Below are positions 16,523 through 25,691 of a stretch of DNA of 64,000 bases, piece after piece; the first letter of the stretch is position 1, and each line of letters opens with the position of its first letter. Source of the stretch: Pseudomonadota bacterium (GTDB lineage: Bacteria; Pseudomonadota; Gammaproteobacteria; Burkholderiales; Burkholderiaceae_C); NCBI GenBank assembly GCA_963205115.1, contig CAUJHV010000064.1, forward strand, positions 62,001 to 126,000, in the 5' to 3' direction. The position numbers were made by a program, and so were the translations under genes. Under the pieces are notes generated by a model. The model saw only the letters and a list, made by a program, of their open reading frames with translations. It did no database searches and was not told where the DNA came from.

Positions 16523-17491
16523 ATGTACACCGCGTCCCCTTGCAGGTCCATCCGTCAACGGCTCGCCGTCACGCTGCTGTTGGCAGGCGTCGCGTGCGAG
16601 GCTGCAGCCGTGGAAGTCGGTCCGCTGCGTCTGGTGCGCGAAAACGGCAAACCGCTGCGCGCCGAAATCTCCCTGGCCGACAAGACGCCGGTGACCGCCA
16701 CCGACCTGCGCGTGCGCATTGCCGCGCGAGAAACCTTCGAGGTGGCCGGCCTGCGCTACCACCCCGGCCTGCAAAAGGTGCAGATCCAGCCCCGTCAGAT
16801 TCAGCCCGGACGCGTGGTGCTGATGGTCGAGGGTCTGCCCGCCGACACACCGAAGCTGGACCTGTTGCTCACGGTCAGCGACCGCGCGTCGCTCACCATC
16901 GCCGAGTACCGGATCGATGCGGACTCCGGTCATACCGAATTCCCCGCGGCACGCGCCGGAAGCTCATTGGCCGCGCAGCAACGGGCCGGGAGTGCGGCCG
17001 CCGGTGAATCGAACAAGGCGGCCGATCCGCCGAAGACCGCGGAGGGCCCCAAGCCGGCCACTGTCGCGGCTGCAGCGTCTGCGACGCCGGCACCGCCTGC
17101 GGCTGCCAACGTCGCCCTGAAGGAGCCTGCGTCTGCGCCGGCCGCAGATCCACGTCCGCAGTTGGCGACTGCCGTCCAGGCCTGGGCAAAGGCCTGGAGC
17201 AGCAAGGACGTGAAGGCCTATGTCGGCAGTTATGCGCCGGGTTTTGTCAGCGCCGACCGCAGCCTGAGCTACGAAGACTGGGTCGAGCAGCGCCGCGAAC
17301 GCATCGAGAAGCGCAAGCAGATCGACGTGCGCGTGGAGGGTCTGGAGTTCGAACCGAAGGGCAGCGACTGGATCGCGTCCTTCACGCAGCACTACCGAGG
17401 CGACGGACGTCGTGAGACGTCGCAAAAGCAATTGCTGTTGCGCCAATTGGATGGTCGATGGCTGATCATCGGCGAGCGCGAGGTGCGCTGA
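16523..17491 (+). CDS. Secreted protein with FimV N-terminal-like domain and NTF2/Cds6-like C-terminal domain
   Basis: 322 aa. A signal peptide (RQRLAVTLLLAGVACEAAA) is followed by a FimV-N-like beta domain of about 100 residues: VGPLRLVRENGKPLRAEISL, then FEVAGLRYHPGLQKVQI. This resembles the PilF/FimV group N-terminus. A low-complexity Ala/Pro/Lys linker (about 145-215) leads to a C-terminal domain (215-322) with the pattern VQAWAKAWSSKDVKAYVGSY...F and W...R. That pattern is shared by NTF2-like domains seen at the end of some L,D-transpeptidases and Cds6-like proteins. No catalytic residues are seen. It may bind cell-wall or partner proteins; the combination is an inference from pattern reading. 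Confidence 0.65.
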   Translation: MYTASPCRSIRQRLAVTLLLAGVACEAAAVEVGPLRLVRENGKPLRAEISLADKTPVTATDLRVRIAARETFEVAGLRYHPGLQKVQIQPRQIQPGRVVLMVEGLPADTPKLDLLLTVSDRASLTIAEYRIDADSGHTEFPAARAGSSLAAQQRAGSAAAGESNKAADPPKTAEGPKPATVAAAASATPAPPAAANVALKEPASAPAADPRPQLATAVQAWAKAWSSKDVKAYVGSYAPGFVSADRSLSYEDWVEQRRERIEKRKQIDVRVEGLEFEPKGSDWIASFTQHYRGDGRRETSQKQLLLRQLDGRWLIIGEREVR

Positions 17492-17496
17492 CACAC

Positions 17497-17513
17497 CCGG
17501 CGCAGTGCGCCGG
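17497..17513. terminator. Hairpin between convergent genes
   Basis: CCGGCGC (17497-17503) pairs perfectly with GCGCCGG (17507-17513). It lies in the 31-base gap between the FimV-N-like gene (+) and the flippase (-), where it could terminate both transcripts. There is no T-run, only TTC on the plus side. Confidence 0.5.
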
Positions 17514-17522
17514 TTCGGGAAT

Positions 17523-18950
17523 TCAGACCCGCTGCGTCGCCCGCAGGCGGCGCAAGTCGCCCCAGAACATCACCGACAGAGAGAGCCCGTAGGTTCCCGC
17601 ACCCACCACGATGCCCGCGATCAGACCCGAAAGCGTGGACGGCGGGCGCAGGGCCAGCAGCGCGACGGCCATGATGCTGGTCGCCAGCATCACCTTCACG
17701 GTCTCGACGGTGGGCCAGACAAAACCCAGTCGCGTACGGGCCCAGTGGACGCTCAATAGCAGCGTGATGGCGGATCCGAGCGCCTGACCGAGCACGGCGC
17801 CGTGGATGCCCAGCAGCAGCAGACCCGCCAGGGACGCCACCGCGCAGGCGACGATCTCCACCACGTCGACCTTTGCCACCATGCCGAAGCGGCGATCCAG
17901 CACCATCAACTGGTCGGTCACGTGCATGTGCAGGTTGCGCAGTGCGCCAGCAAACACGGACAGCCCGAGCAGATCGGCCGTGAGCTGGCGGTATTCGACA
18001 GCAACGGCAAGCGTGGCCAGGTGGCCGCCGAGAAGTTCGATCGCCACCGTGACCGGCACCAGCACGCCGATCATCATGGCCGCATTGGCACGCAACTGGT
18101 CCAAGGCCGCTCCGCGCCGACCCTCGTTGAGCAAGCGCGAGGCCAGCGGAAAAGCGGCCGTCGTCACCAGCATGCTGGCCACTGCCGCGCAGCGACGTCC
18201 CAGGGCCCAGCCGACGATCATCAGGCCCAGGGTGGCCGCACCCTCGCGCCACTGCACCAGGTAGCGGATGTAATTCTCGGCGACCCACCCCAGCACGCCC
18301 AGGCCGATCAGCGGCGCACCGAATTTCACGGCTGACTTCAGAAGTTGGCTGTCGGGTGACGTCAAGGCCCATCGCATGCCCATCATCGGCAGCGCGGCGG
18401 CCAGGCCAGCCGCCTGGGCGGCCGCATAGGCGGCCAGCAGGACCCAGGCCTCTCCAGGTAGAAGTTGCAACGCAGCCAGTCCGAAGGCGAGTCCACCCAC
18501 CGGGCCGCTCATCTGGAGAATCGAGTACGCCAGAAACGCCGACTGCGCCCGTGCCCGCTCCGCGTAGTGCGAAGCAGCCGATCGCGACACGAAGTAGACA
18601 GCCATGGCCGCGGTGGACAGCAGCCAGTCGGTGCTCGAGGGCACGCTGGCCGCCGTCAGCGCCGCGATGAGCGCGCCGCCCAGCACGCTGGCCAGAACCA
18701 CGGCGTTCTCGGTGCCCAGATAGCGCAGACGCCCGGCCTCGTCGTCGGCAGCCGGCAGGTAGCGCAAGGCGTAGACGGAGAACCAGTTCAGGCACAACAG
18801 ATACGCGATCTCCTGGGTCACCGTCACGAGCGTGAAGATGCCCATTTGCGCGGGCGCGAGCCAATGGGTCCACAGGACCATCGACAGCAGCTGGGCCAGC
18901 GGCGAGAACAGCTGCGCCGGCAGATAGCGCAAAGTGTGTTGTATCAGCAC
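17523..18950 (-). CDS. Wzx-type polysaccharide flippase
   Basis: Integral membrane protein of the MOP/polysaccharide-transporter family, 475 aa, with about 12-14 hydrophobic helices (for example LNWFSVYALRYLP, AAYAAAQAAGLAAALPMMG, LLGLSVFAGALRN). It should flip lipid-linked repeat units across the inner membrane. The open frame continues upstream, but I set the start at GTG 18950 (VLIQHTLRYLPAQLFSPL). There it overlaps the stop of the upstream glycosyltransferase by seven bases (GTGCTGA), and the upstream residues are antisense noise. It is the last gene of the exopolysaccharide operon. Confidence 0.82.
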   Translation of the reverse strand: MLIQHTLRYLPAQLFSPLAQLLSMVLWTHWLAPAQMGIFTLVTVTQEIAYLLCLNWFSVYALRYLPAADDEAGRLRYLGTENAVVLASVLGGALIAALTAASVPSSTDWLLSTAAMAVYFVSRSAASHYAERARAQSAFLAYSILQMSGPVGGLAFGLAALQLLPGEAWVLLAAYAAAQAAGLAAALPMMGMRWALTSPDSQLLKSAVKFGAPLIGLGVLGWVAENYIRYLVQWREGAATLGLMIVGWALGRRCAAVASMLVTTAAFPLASRLLNEGRRGAALDQLRANAAMMIGVLVPVTVAIELLGGHLATLAVAVEYRQLTADLLGLSVFAGALRNLHMHVTDQLMVLDRRFGMVAKVDVVEIVACAVASLAGLLLLGIHGAVLGQALGSAITLLLSVHWARTRLGFVWPTVETVKVMLATSIMAVALLALRPPSTLSGLIAGIVVGAGTYGLSLSVMFWGDLRRLRATQRV

Positions 18951-21571
18951 GGGCTGCTCCGGCTGATGTCCAGGTGCCGCAGCAGCGACAGGTACTCGTC
19001 GCAGGCCTTCGACTGGGTACGCCGACGGGCGGACGCCGACGCACCCTCGGGCAACCAGCGGGCATTCAGCACGCGACTGATGGCCTTGCCCATCGCCGCG
19101 GCATCGCCGACTGGAACCAGTTCGCCGAACCGGCCCTCGTCCAGGATCTCGCGAGGGCCGACCGGGCAATCGGTGCTCACGACCGGTGTACCGACGGCCA
19201 GGGCTTCCACCAGCACGTTGCCATAGCCTTCAAAGGTCGACGACAACACGAACACCGAAGCCCGGCGCATCCACGACAGCGGCTGTGCGGTACGGCCCGG
19301 CAGGGCGGCGATGTTGTGCAGGCCGGCGGCGTCGATGAGATCCTGCAGCCGCTGCCGATCAGGCCCTTCGCCCACCATCAACAAGCGTGCGCAAGGATGC
19401 GCCCCACTGATGCGTTGAAACGCGCGGATCAGTGTCGGCAGATCCTTTTCCTCACTGAGCCGGCACATGCTCATCACCACCTGCAGCCCCTGGTCATTGA
19501 GCCAGGGATGCTCCGGCTCCATCTCGCAGATGCGCTCGAAGTCGTCCGGAAGCACCGGGTTGTGGATCGTGTGGATGCGCACGTCCTTGCCGACGAGCAT
19601 CCTGAGGTCATCGCGCACGCCGGAAGACACCGAGACGATCGCATCGGCATGCCGATAGCCCAGCTTCAGCAGCGCTGGCAGCGCGCGGTAGCGCCAGTTG
19701 TTCTGCTGCCCGATCTGCTGGCTGAGTGGCGCGTGTTCCGTCAGAACGCTCAAGGCGCCGGTGCGGGACAGCTTGCAGGCGGCCACGGTCGCCAGATTGG
19801 TGTGCGGGAAGGCGCTGACCACCCAACGCGGCGAGCGCTTGCGGATGCGCTGCGCCAGCTTGCGAACGGCCTCCAGCGTGCCGGGAACCTGCAAGTCGAT
19901 CAGCGTCACGCCACGCGGCAATGGCAGGTCGCGGACCGAACTGTCATGGACGACGACCTCCACGTCCAGACCACGTTCGGCCAGTCCTTCGGCCACACGC
20001 AACATCGAGATCTCGCCGCCCCCGGTGCGCAGATGCGGGATGTAGACGAACACCCGCTCCGCCGCGCGCGAGGGTCCGGCCAATCGGTGCGACGACAGGC
20101 CAAGACGTTCCTTGAGCTTGCGAATCCAGGTGACCGGGTTCATCCGTTCGATCTTCGCATCAACCAGCGTTCGCGCGCCCCAGGCAGAAATCGTGTGCAT
20201 GCCGTGCGGCAAATGCGCCTGGACGTCGGCCTCCAGACGTCTGACGACAGTCTCCTCGAAGCGCGTAGGGCTGAGATGGTCGATACGCTGCACGACGACG
20301 GCCGACCCGTAGGTCTGCAGACAATCCTGAGCCGGCCGGTACAACCGGCCCTGGTGCAGGAAGGGTCGACCCGCCATGCGCGAGCCACGGATGTCGACCT
20401 TCACGGGATTGTTCGCGTGTGGATGCCAGGGACCTTCCAGTTCGTCCGCGTACATCAGGCACAGGTTGTCCATTTCGCCCAGCGAGGCGTCCGTGTAGGC
20501 CAGCCAATATCGGGCCTCGAACTTGAACAGCACCGGGTCTGCCGCCGCAATGTCCTGGAGCAAGTCGACGATCGGCGTCCAGCGGCCGTTGTCGTCCACC
20601 TCATGGAGTGTGATTGCGCGCAAAGCAATCGTCTCGGCCAGACCGTAGCGCCGGCCGTCGATCTCGAACACCGCGGGAAACGAGGCATGTTCACCGTCAC
20701 CGACATCCAGGCGTTCGCGAAATCGGATGCTGCCGTCGGCGTTCAAGGTGAGGGTTTCGAGGTGCCCCAGCCCCGTGCGTTCGTCGAAGTACTCGCAGCT
20801 CAATCGACGGGGGTCCCCGGGGATGCCAAACGGATCAGCCCAGTAGCCCCTGGATCCGGGCTTGGTGATCCAGTGCACTTGCAGCCGATGTTGGGTGAGC
20901 ACGGACTCGATCGGCGCATCGATGTAGCCGATGCACCAGTGCTCGGTAAAGAGCCGGGCGCGCTGGCAGTGCCACCAGTTGCGCCACACCGCGCCAAGAC
21001 GCGTGACGGTCGACATACGTGCAACGGCGCCAGGCGCGCGGCCGATCATGGCGTCGAAGCTCGCCGACACCGCGTGAACGGGATTGCCGAGGGCCCGATC
21101 CACAGCACCTTGCCGCACCAGCCTGACCGCGGCGTCCGCAAGTGCCTGAAGCGCGGCGTCACGTCCCCGTGGCGCATCGATGTGCGCCCTGCGACGCAGA
21201 CCCCAGGGGGCGGTCGGCCCTTCACGCTCGAGCAGCAGGAGTTCCCAGCCGGTTCCGGCATCGGCGCGATGGACCGTGCGGGCCATTTCGAGAACCGGCG
21301 TGCCGTCGGGATCGACGATGGCCCACTCGCAAGGCGCCGCCCCATCACGACCGGCCCTCTCGCCGATGTCGCCGGGCCACAGGTCGATATCCAGGCCAGA
21401 CGGCGCGCCAGCGGCCTGTCCGGTGGCACGGGCCGAGGGCTCACCTGGGGCACTCTGAACGCTCAGGTCGTCGCTGGCGGCGAGCGCCTTGAGCCAGTTC
21501 CGGGCCCATGCCGACAAGTCACCGCTCGGTCGTTGAACGCGCAGGCGCAACGGCGCCACTCTTGAATTCAT
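18944..21571 (-). CDS. Fusion protein: GINT1-like beta-propeller domain plus GT4 glycosyltransferase
   Basis: 875 aa in at least two parts. Residues about 200-480 resemble the N-terminal domain of glucosamine inositolphosphorylceramide transferase-type proteins and GH43-like propellers. Clear marks are WADPFGIPG, CEYFDERTGLGHLETL, ASFPAVFEIDGRRYGLAE, and ADPVLFKFEARYWLAYTDA. Before it, residues 1-170 look like the formyltransferase-like leader sometimes found with this domain. The C-terminal third (about 500-870) is a GT4: YIPHLRTGGGEISMLRVAEGL at the N-lobe, STFEGYGNVLVEAL with the E-x7-E motif, and GTPVVSTDCPVGP. The product is likely cytoplasmic at the membrane and adds one or two sugars to the lipid-linked unit. 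The flippase gene overlaps its 3' end. Confidence 0.8.
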   Translation of the reverse strand: MNSRVAPLRLRVQRPSGDLSAWARNWLKALAASDDLSVQSAPGEPSARATGQAAGAPSGLDIDLWPGDIGERAGRDGAAPCEWAIVDPDGTPVLEMARTVHRADAGTGWELLLLEREGPTAPWGLRRRAHIDAPRGRDAALQALADAAVRLVRQGAVDRALGNPVHAVSASFDAMIGRAPGAVARMSTVTRLGAVWRNWWHCQRARLFTEHWCIGYIDAPIESVLTQHRLQVHWITKPGSRGYWADPFGIPGDPRRLSCEYFDERTGLGHLETLTLNADGSIRFRERLDVGDGEHASFPAVFEIDGRRYGLAETIALRAITLHEVDDNGRWTPIVDLLQDIAAADPVLFKFEARYWLAYTDASLGEMDNLCLMYADELEGPWHPHANNPVKVDIRGSRMAGRPFLHQGRLYRPAQDCLQTYGSAVVVQRIDHLSPTRFEETVVRRLEADVQAHLPHGMHTISAWGARTLVDAKIERMNPVTWIRKLKERLGLSSHRLAGPSRAAERVFVYIPHLRTGGGEISMLRVAEGLAERGLDVEVVVHDSSVRDLPLPRGVTLIDLQVPGTLEAVRKLAQRIRKRSPRWVVSAFPHTNLATVAACKLSRTGALSVLTEHAPLSQQIGQQNNWRYRALPALLKLGYRHADAIVSVSSGVRDDLRMLVGKDVRIHTIHNPVLPDDFERICEMEPEHPWLNDQGLQVVMSMCRLSEEKDLPTLIRAFQRISGAHPCARLLMVGEGPDRQRLQDLIDAAGLHNIAALPGRTAQPLSWMRRASVFVLSSTFEGYGNVLVEALAVGTPVVSTDCPVGPREILDEGRFGELVPVGDAAAMGKAISRVLNARWLPEGASASARRRTQSKACDEYLSLLRHLDISRSSPC

Positions 21572-21588
21572 TCGGTCTTTCGCCCGGA

Positions 21589-22212
21589 TCAGAGCATCCG
21601 ATAGACACGCGCGGGCAAATGGAAGCGACGGCGATTCATCACGGCGCCCAGGACACGTGCACGCACTGACCGCAGATTCATGACCAGGTTCTCGGCCACC
21701 GGGGCGCGGGTTCTCTCTGCCTCCACGACCACGGCCACGCCGTCACAGTAAGGCGCGACCGCCAGGCCGACGCGCGATACCGAAGGCGCCGGCAGGTCGA
21801 TCACGACCTCGTCGTATCGATCGCGCAGCGCAAACCACAGGTCCGTCCGTGGAAGCAGCTCCCAAACCGAGGCCGCGCCATCGGAATCCCACGCGGATCC
21901 ACCGGGTGACTCCGGATCAAGCACGTTCAGCGGCTCATCGGACCGGGGATTCGCTGCCAGTGCCTGCAGCACGCCGACCAGCGAGTTCGCATCGGACTCC
22001 GGGTCCGCTGCCGCGTCCAGCAGCAGCACACGCCGCCGCAGCTGGGTGGCAGCCGCACCCGCATAGGCTTGGGCCACAGATGATGTGCCTTCGCGCGCGC
22101 CGCTGGCGATGAATCCGATGAGGCGCCCGCGGCCCGGCGGGAACTGGGCATCCACACGGGTTAGCAGGTCCTGGATGGCGCGTGGGTCCAGCAAAGTGGG
22201 CTCTGCGTTCAT
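21589..22212 (-). CDS. BY-kinase/CpsD-like P-loop protein with degenerate Walker A
   Basis: 207 aa, in the position where polysaccharide clusters carry the cytoplasmic tyrosine kinase partner of Wzz. The fold is readable from IGFIASGAREGTSSVAQAYA (Walker A position), RRVLLLDAAAD (Walker A-prime) and EVVIDLPAP (Walker B). Canonical BY-kinases read GEGKST; here the lysine is replaced (REGTSS), so ATP hydrolysis or phosphotransfer is doubtful. There is no Tyr-rich tail; the C-terminus ends RFHLPARVYRML. It may act as a structural regulator of chain length. 33 bases separate it from the GT4-WecG gene. Confidence 0.75.
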   Translation of the reverse strand: MNAEPTLLDPRAIQDLLTRVDAQFPPGRGRLIGFIASGAREGTSSVAQAYAGAAATQLRRRVLLLDAAADPESDANSLVGVLQALAANPRSDEPLNVLDPESPGGSAWDSDGAASVWELLPRTDLWFALRDRYDEVVIDLPAPSVSRVGLAVAPYCDGVAVVVEAERTRAPVAENLVMNLRSVRARVLGAVMNRRRFHLPARVYRML

Positions 22213-22245
22213 GGCTTGGGTCTCGAATGGGGGTGGAGGGAGATA

Positions 22246-24279
22246 TCAGCGCTGCGGCGCCCGCAGGCGTCCGACGAGCGCACGCGCGGCCTCTCCCGCG
22301 CTCTTGGCAAGGAAGAGCGAATTCGTATACGCATACCGGCGCCAGAGCCGACCGGGCTGGCTCGACAGCCGGTGCAGCCATTCGAATCCATGGTCGCGCA
22401 TCCACTGCGGCGCGCGCGAGACCACGCCGGCGTGAAATTCGAAGGCGGCACCCACACCCAGCATGACGGCCGGAATGCGACCACGATGTGCGGCCATCCA
22501 AAACTCCTGCTTGGGGCAACCAAGGCCCACGAAGAGCAGGCGCACGCCGGACCGTACCACCGCATCACAGACGGCCTGATCTTCCTCGGCTGTCAAATCG
22601 CGAAACGGCGGGGAGTGCACGTAGGCCAGGTCGATACCGGGAAAGGCCTCCCGCAAGCGCAGGCAGAGTTGTTCCAGCGTGGCTGTGGATGAGCCGTACA
22701 GGCCGATCGGAACGCCGCGCGTCTGGGCCACTTCGCACAGGCGCCACATCGTGGTCGGCCCATCGACGCGGTCCTGATCCGCGTGACCCTTGGCACGCAG
22801 AGTCCAGGCCACCGGCGCGCCGTCCGGCGCCAGCAGATCAGCACCTTCGAGCACCCAGCGATGTCGCTGATCCAGCGTGGCCTGCACGACCGAATGCACG
22901 TTGACGAAACAAGCCACCCGCGACTCCGCAGCCTTGGCCCACCCCAGCAAGCGCTCGATCACGACGGCGCGCGACAGGGCGTTCACCGGGATGCCGACCA
23001 CCCGCGTGCGCGGCTCGGCTCGCCCTTCCGCACTGGCCTGGCGGGTTTGCCTAAGCGCCCTGACCTTGGCCGGCAGGCTGCCGATCTCGCGGTAGTTCTC
23101 GAACACGGGCGTGAGCACGTGTTGCGGCTGGTAGCCAGCGATCGCCGCCTGCGCAGCCGATCCTCCCCAGGCGCGGCGGTGGTCCAGCGCCTGGCCCAAT
23201 GCCTGCGAAAAGCTGTCTGCATCGCGAACAGCCAGGAGACGGCCGTTGACGCCGTCCTGCAGGACGCGACGCACCTCGCCCACATCTGTCGACACCACCG
23301 GCAGGCCGCTGCCCAGCGCCTCGAGCAGCGCCATGGGCATGCCCTCGTACGCTGACGACAAGGCATAGAGATCGGCGCACTGCAGGATCCGCGCAATTCG
23401 GGACGGTGCCTGCAATCCGAGGAAGTGAACCCGTGCGCCGACACCGGCATCTGCCACCAGACGCTGCAAGGCGGCACGCAGCACGCCATCGCCGACGATC
23501 AGCCAGTGCGCATCACGGCCCGCGTTCACCAGTCGGGCGAAAGACTCCGCCATCAGCACTGGGTCCTTCTGCGTGTCCAGGCGTCCGACAGTGACGATCC
23601 ACTCGCCCGTCAGCGGGACCGCGTGCTCCCGTGCCAGCTGTTCGCGCAGCGCCAGACGCTCGTCATGCGCCACCGGATGGAAGTTCTCCACGTCGACCCA
23701 GGTCGGAACGAACCGGATGCGCTCGGCAAGCTTGGGGTACCGCAAGCGCAGGGTCTTGGTGCCGGAGTCGCGGACGCACCAGGCACTGGTCGCTTCCTGC
23801 ATCGCCGAGCGCTCGATCCGGTCGTATACGCTGGGCATGTGGCGCCACAGGTTGTCGCTGGCGGACAGCCTGACGAAGTCCGGATCCTGGTGGAAAAAGT
23901 GATTCTTCGGCCGCTGGTCCTGCGACCACATCAGCGCGGGTTCGACGCGATGGAAATCGAAGACATCGAAGTCGGTCGCCAAAGCCAGCCGGTCCCGATT
24001 CAGACCTGCCATGTACTTGACGGAGAGCGGCACACGGCCTCTCGCGCCGGCATCCGCCACCGCGCACACCGGATGCATGTCGAAATCACGGGCGCCGATA
24101 CGACAGCGGGTCCAGCGCCCCAGCGGGCGGCTCTGGACGTCCGTGGTCATGCCGACCAGGGAAAACGACAGATCTCCAGGCGCCCACTTGATGATCCCGC
24201 GAAGGAACGTGTCGATGCCCCCGGGCACGACCCCCAACGGGTCGGCCGGATAGAAAATTCGGATGCGGATGTCGCTCAT
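22246..24279 (-). CDS. Fusion of GT4 glycosyltransferase and WecG/TagA (GT26) glycosyltransferase
   Basis: 677 aa from ATG 24279, which overlaps the upstream stop (ATGA); an earlier in-frame start at 24309 is less likely. The N-terminal half (1-410) is GT4: GGIDTFLRGII, WIVTVGRLDTQKDP, SSAYEGMPMALLEALGSG with the E-x7-E motif, and LPVVSTDVGEV. The C-terminal half (about 425-660) is WecG/TagA/CpsF: GIPVNALSR, NVHSVVQATLD, LAPDGAPVAWTLRAKG with the catalytic Asp, and GLGCPKQEFWMAAHR. WecG-type enzymes add N-acetylmannosamine(uronate) or similar to undecaprenyl-PP-sugar. Having both in one chain suggests two consecutive sugar additions. Confidence 0.85.
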   Translation of the reverse strand: MSDIRIRIFYPADPLGVVPGGIDTFLRGIIKWAPGDLSFSLVGMTTDVQSRPLGRWTRCRIGARDFDMHPVCAVADAGARGRVPLSVKYMAGLNRDRLALATDFDVFDFHRVEPALMWSQDQRPKNHFFHQDPDFVRLSASDNLWRHMPSVYDRIERSAMQEATSAWCVRDSGTKTLRLRYPKLAERIRFVPTWVDVENFHPVAHDERLALREQLAREHAVPLTGEWIVTVGRLDTQKDPVLMAESFARLVNAGRDAHWLIVGDGVLRAALQRLVADAGVGARVHFLGLQAPSRIARILQCADLYALSSAYEGMPMALLEALGSGLPVVSTDVGEVRRVLQDGVNGRLLAVRDADSFSQALGQALDHRRAWGGSAAQAAIAGYQPQHVLTPVFENYREIGSLPAKVRALRQTRQASAEGRAEPRTRVVGIPVNALSRAVVIERLLGWAKAAESRVACFVNVHSVVQATLDQRHRWVLEGADLLAPDGAPVAWTLRAKGHADQDRVDGPTTMWRLCEVAQTRGVPIGLYGSSTATLEQLCLRLREAFPGIDLAYVHSPPFRDLTAEEDQAVCDAVVRSGVRLLFVGLGCPKQEFWMAAHRGRIPAVMLGVGAAFEFHAGVVSRAPQWMRDHGFEWLHRLSSQPGRLWRRYAYTNSLFLAKSAGEAARALVGRLRAPQR

Positions 24280-25688
24280 GGGGCCTTGGCGCGCGCGTCC
24301 CAGGCCCACGGAGCGGACGTACGTGCGGCAATGCCGGTCAGGCGTTCAGAACCCGGCACGTGAAAGGACGCAGACATGCTGTTTCTTCGGCCCGCAGCAG
24401 CTCCGCCTTGAATGCGGCGCAGACGGTCAAGCCGACGCTGCGCGCCAGACGCCACTGCATAGGTCACCATCAGGCCCTGGGTGACCGTCTTCGATGCGAA
24501 CGAGTTGCTCGTGGAAGCGACGGCCACATACACCAGCACACCAGCAACGGCCCACGGTGCTCCGGTCTTGGCCAACCACACCAGCAGACAACCGAATCCG
24601 ATCAGCCACAGGCCGAAGACGACCAAGCCGAACTGCATGGACAGGTAGATCCACCCGTTCTCGATGGCTTCGTACTTGGGATCCAGTCCCAGGCGCAACG
24701 CCACCAGGTCGATGTCGCGTGACGAAATGCCCAGCCACAGCTGCTCACTCGTCAGGTAGTCGTAGGCCGACCAAACCTTCAGGCGCACGCTCGCGCTGCT
24801 GTCAACGTACAGGTTGGCGAAGATGCGCTCGCCGATTCCGGTGGCGATCACCACGCCGACGAGTGCGGCGACGGCAATCAAAGAGAACACCGTGCCTCCC
24901 GTGAGCTGAAGGTACGAATAGCGACCCCGCGCGAGTCGGACCATCAGCGTCGCAATCAATCCGACGCCATAGATCACGATGGCCGACGCCAGCGCAGCAC
25001 GTCCGCCAAAGGCCAGCAGCGCCAGCAGCGCCAACGCCACAGCGGCCCAACGCCAGGTCGCGCGCATGGGCAGCAGGAGCGCCGCAGGCAGCAGGGCGGC
25101 AGTCAACTTGGCGTTGGCCAGCGGGTGACCGAAAAGCGCGCTGGCACGAAAGTGCTCCTCCAGCGCGAAGCCACTGTCCTGCCCAGGCATGTGCAGCGGG
25201 ATGAGTCGAGCCTGCACAGCCGACTCCGCCAGCGCGAGCACGGCGTTGACCGAGAGAATGGCAACCAGCAGCCGCAGGAGCCAAGCCCTTCTGCGGTCGT
25301 CGAAGTGCATCAGCGTGAACGCCGCGATGGCGGGCAGCCAGTGCGTATCGATCATGAAGGCCGCGCCCGATGAACCGTGCCGGTACAACACCCAGCACAG
25401 GCACAGGACCATCACGCCCAGATGCGTGGCAATGAGCGGCTCACGCCCGGCGGCTTCGAAGGCCGATCGCAGCGCGTGCCCTCGGCTGGCCAGGACACAG
25501 GTCAGCGCCGCCGCCATCAGGTAGGTACCCGGATGGATCTTGAACGGGAACGGGCCCAGAAGCGGCGCCTCGTACGGGTAGCCCAGCGTGATGAGGGCAT
25601 GCGCCGACAGGCACAGGTGGATGCACAGCCCTGCAACAAACAGTCGCCAGGCCGCCTGCTCCAGGCGCGGGTTGCAAACAGGCTTCAT
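24276..25688 (-). CDS. O-antigen polymerase/ligase-like membrane protein (Wzy/VpsF type)
   Basis: 470 aa, about 10-12 membrane helices in the first 410 residues and a soluble C-terminal tail. The large periplasmic loop follows GERIFANLYVDSSASVRLKVW, containing the S-x-R-x-x-W pattern typical of the Wzy_C/O-antigen ligase family. It should polymerise repeat units in the periplasm, or ligate them. It overlaps the downstream GT4-WecG start by four bases and follows the GH5 gene by three, so it sits inside one operon. Assignment as Wzy rather than WaaL rests on operon context. Confidence 0.72.
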   Translation of the reverse strand: MKPVCNPRLEQAAWRLFVAGLCIHLCLSAHALITLGYPYEAPLLGPFPFKIHPGTYLMAAALTCVLASRGHALRSAFEAAGREPLIATHLGVMVLCLCWVLYRHGSSGAAFMIDTHWLPAIAAFTLMHFDDRRRAWLLRLLVAILSVNAVLALAESAVQARLIPLHMPGQDSGFALEEHFRASALFGHPLANAKLTAALLPAALLLPMRATWRWAAVALALLALLAFGGRAALASAIVIYGVGLIATLMVRLARGRYSYLQLTGGTVFSLIAVAALVGVVIATGIGERIFANLYVDSSASVRLKVWSAYDYLTSEQLWLGISSRDIDLVALRLGLDPKYEAIENGWIYLSMQFGLVVFGLWLIGFGCLLVWLAKTGAPWAVAGVLVYVAVASTSNSFASKTVTQGLMVTYAVASGAQRRLDRLRRIQGGAAAGRRNSMSASFHVPGSERLTGIAARTSAPWAWDARAKAP

Positions 25689-25691
25689 GAC

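Noticed and set aside
18974..21565. Long plus-strand frame opposite the GINT-GT4 fusion gene
   Set aside because: No recognisable domain; composition is that of antisense of a GC-rich gene, while the minus-strand protein shows clear glycosyltransferase motifs.
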